A stretch of 64,000 nt of DNA. Origin: Diogma glabrata. Lineage: Eukaryota; Arthropoda; Insecta; Diptera; Cylindrotomidae. Positions 61,641 to 64,000 of this stretch are shown here, piece after piece. A program made the position numbers and the translations under genes. The DNA is taken from the NCBI GenBank assembly GCA_963693315.1, contig CAVNZG010001007.1:62001-126000 (forward strand), in the 5' to 3' direction. Numbering within the stretch: position 1 is the first letter of the stretch; every line of letters starts with the position of its first letter. Below the pieces are notes generated by a model. The model was not told the origin of the DNA, searched no databases, and saw only the letters and a list, made by a program, of their open reading frames with translations.

Positions 61641-61657
61641 TAAACAACTGCGAATTC
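61601..61657. repeat. Perfect 27-bp inverted repeat (hairpin) at the edge of the Penelope tail
   Basis: GTGAATTCGCAGTTGTTTAA...AACCAAC is mirrored exactly after a ~6-bp loop. The left arm is the RT coding tail, and the right arm is its inverted copy, after which normal homology to the ORF ends. The same hairpin recurs at 63490-63546. Confidence 0.9.
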
Positions 61658-61700
61658 ACGAAGCCAATAACTGCGAATATATACAAGCCAAATATCAAAT

Positions 61701-62302
<602 letters not shown>

Positions 62303-62873
62303 TGACTAACCAATTACCATCTGATAAACCAGTAACTTGACTATCTACTACAGTCGATATTTCACCATCCATTTCATCAACGATGTTTTCTCTTTTACTA
62401 ACTAAGTTTATATGGGTTGGTCTTAAGAGATTATCTATTTTACGACGATGTTTCGTTTTAATTTCTTCAAAAACATTGTTAAATTGTGTTTCTGCTCGAT
62501 CAAAGATTACAGATGAAAGATGAGGTGGTAGATTTATCATAATAAAACTTCTTAAATGTTCAATTAGTTTTTCAATATTTTTTATTTCGGAAAAAGTTTC
62601 AGTAATCTCTCGACTGAGTATTGAGAACAGAAAACGTTGTTCCGCATTTTCAAAAAACTTGTTGTCTATTTTCGACGTATTCTTTAGACGTCTGTTTTTA
62701 GGTAAAACTCTTTGCTTTCTATAACGTAGAAGTAAGTATTTCTTGTTTAAAATTTTTGTTAGCTTCAATTTCTCGCTAAAAAATTGAGTTACTATTTTCA
62801 TTGTAGAATTGTCTATTTTTCTTTTTAAAAATTTAAAAAAATTCTTGTTTACAGTTTTTCTTCTCTTGCCCAT
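62303..62873 (-). pseudogene. Penelope-like element ORF, N-terminal fragment, copy 2
   Basis: Starts at ATG 62873 and is nearly identical to the first 190 residues of the copy at 60454 (one P/R difference at residue ~142 is visible). It ends after DGNWLV, where unrelated sequence begins. No RT domain is left. Confidence 0.9.
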
Positions 62874-63249
62874 GTTTCACCAAATGGGAGTATAATATAA
62901 GATTTGATATTTGGCTTGTATATATTATTTAAATAATAAAATCTTTGGATGAAGCCAATAAATAAAACAATAATTACAATTTTTTATCGACAATTGTTTC
63001 GGTTTTTAATGATAAACCATCTTCAAGGATAATATTTTGGTAAAAATTCTTATACAAAAATAATATAACAACAATAAATTGACATAAATATGAAAAACTA
63101 ACAATTAAAAAAGAAAAAGCTAACTATATAAAAAAAATATATGATTAAAGAAAATGCAAAACAATAATACAATGAAAAAATTAGAAAATACAAGATGTTA
63201 AGTAGTAAAACCTTCATTTCTTTAATTTTTGTTAAAAATCAACTTAGAA

Positions 63250-63530
63250 CAAAATCATAAGTATTATGAAGAAAGTCTGTATCTGTTTGTATGTTTATAC
63301 AATTTTTATGTTGTTTAATACGGATCATTTCAAAAATCCTTCGTTTATTTAAATTTTTCTCTCTATCTAAAATTTTAAAATTTTGCAGGGGTAGATTAAG
63401 TTTGCACTTTAATTAAGTTTGCACAAGATGGGCTAACAGGAGAACCCATAGGACTTCCAAAAATTTGTCTATAAGCTTGCTGGTTATAGGTGAATTCGCA
63501 GTTGTTTAAAACCAACTGGTTGGTTGGTTT
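63250..63530 (-). pseudogene. Tail of a further upstream Penelope-like copy
   Basis: Same content as 61360-61640: the MGSPVSP block joined to the endonuclease C-terminus, with only scattered base differences. This shows that the deletion preceded the duplication. Confidence 0.75.
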
Positions 63531-63546
63531 TAAACAACTGCGAATT
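63490..63546. repeat. Perfect inverted repeat, copy of 61601-61657
   Basis: The same 27-bp arms, located at the same place within unit 2. Confidence 0.9.
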
Positions 63547-63590
63547 CACGAAGCCAACAACTGCGAATATATACAAGCCAAATATCAAAT

Positions 63591-63870
<280 letters not shown>

Positions 63871-64000
63871 GAGTGAAAATTTCTCAAGTGGATCGGAAAA
63901 AACATGAACTACGAATTTTTTTAGCGAAAATTGGTAAGTCGGTTAATTTAATATATCTAAAATTAATACCAAGTTTTAAATTTAAAAAAAAAATTTTATT

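Overview
This window is AT-rich, repeat-packed eukaryotic DNA. It is most likely from an arthropod, probably an insect, judging by a Jockey-clade LINE with a gag-like ORF1, a Ty3/Gypsy element primed by tRNA-Leu, RTE-like LINEs, Penelope-like elements and ZMYM1/hAT-like transposase remains. I see no intact host gene. The only host-gene homology is a broken, rearranged copy of ribulose-phosphate 3-epimerase (about 42975-44040). Nothing prokaryotic was found (no operons, no CRISPR). A run of exactly 200 N (58790-58989) is an assembly gap, so the layout on either side of it is a scaffold join.

Layout. 1-9068 is a nest of non-autonomous elements. It holds one copy of family C (504-2355, inner tandem repeats) and an old foldback element B1 (from about 2766). 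B1 is interrupted by two copies of family A (A1 2951-5258, A2 5701-8435), and each A copy is in turn interrupted by a palindromic MITE (4361-5117; 6003-7056). 9069-16788 is a large inverted-repeat element D. Its left arm is split by a second C copy (10004-12317) and a solo LTR (12410-13075). Its middle holds a decayed gene (13340-14395) with a nuclease-like region followed by a Cys-rich region. A third A copy lies at 17108-18734. 20265-25035 holds two dead RTE-like LINEs in opposite orientation, one with a solo LTR flanked by a 4-bp duplication. 25685-31089 is a LINE with two long uninterrupted ORFs. 31090-31936 is a very long (TA)n array, followed by a Gypsy element (31937-35885) that has lost protease, RT and RNase H. 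Next come a ~141-bp satellite (35886-36795), an A-rich tandem block, two hAT-like transposase pseudogenes (37497-40306), a 1.1-kb palindrome (41110-42215), a CCATATCC-type minisatellite and the epimerase pseudogene.

45043-47560 is a 5'-truncated LINE ending at foldback B2 (47565-49266), which is the A-free relative of B1. 49559-58147 is a Jockey-type LINE with a ~14-bp target-site duplication. It is split between its endonuclease and RT regions by a 2.77-kb near-perfect palindrome. After the gap, 59042-64000 holds two tandem partial Penelope-like units. One carries a Harbinger-like MITE whose empty site is preserved in the other.

The most striking pattern is that families A and C share no obvious sequence but share one architecture: a 5' lead with a short hairpin, an 11-nt subterminal inverted repeat, a minisatellite core, and a 3' terminal hairpin built from that same repeat. 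This matches what is described for Helentron-associated non-autonomous elements (DINE-1/HINE type). Several insertions are dated relative to one another because an uninterrupted copy of the target survives in the same window.
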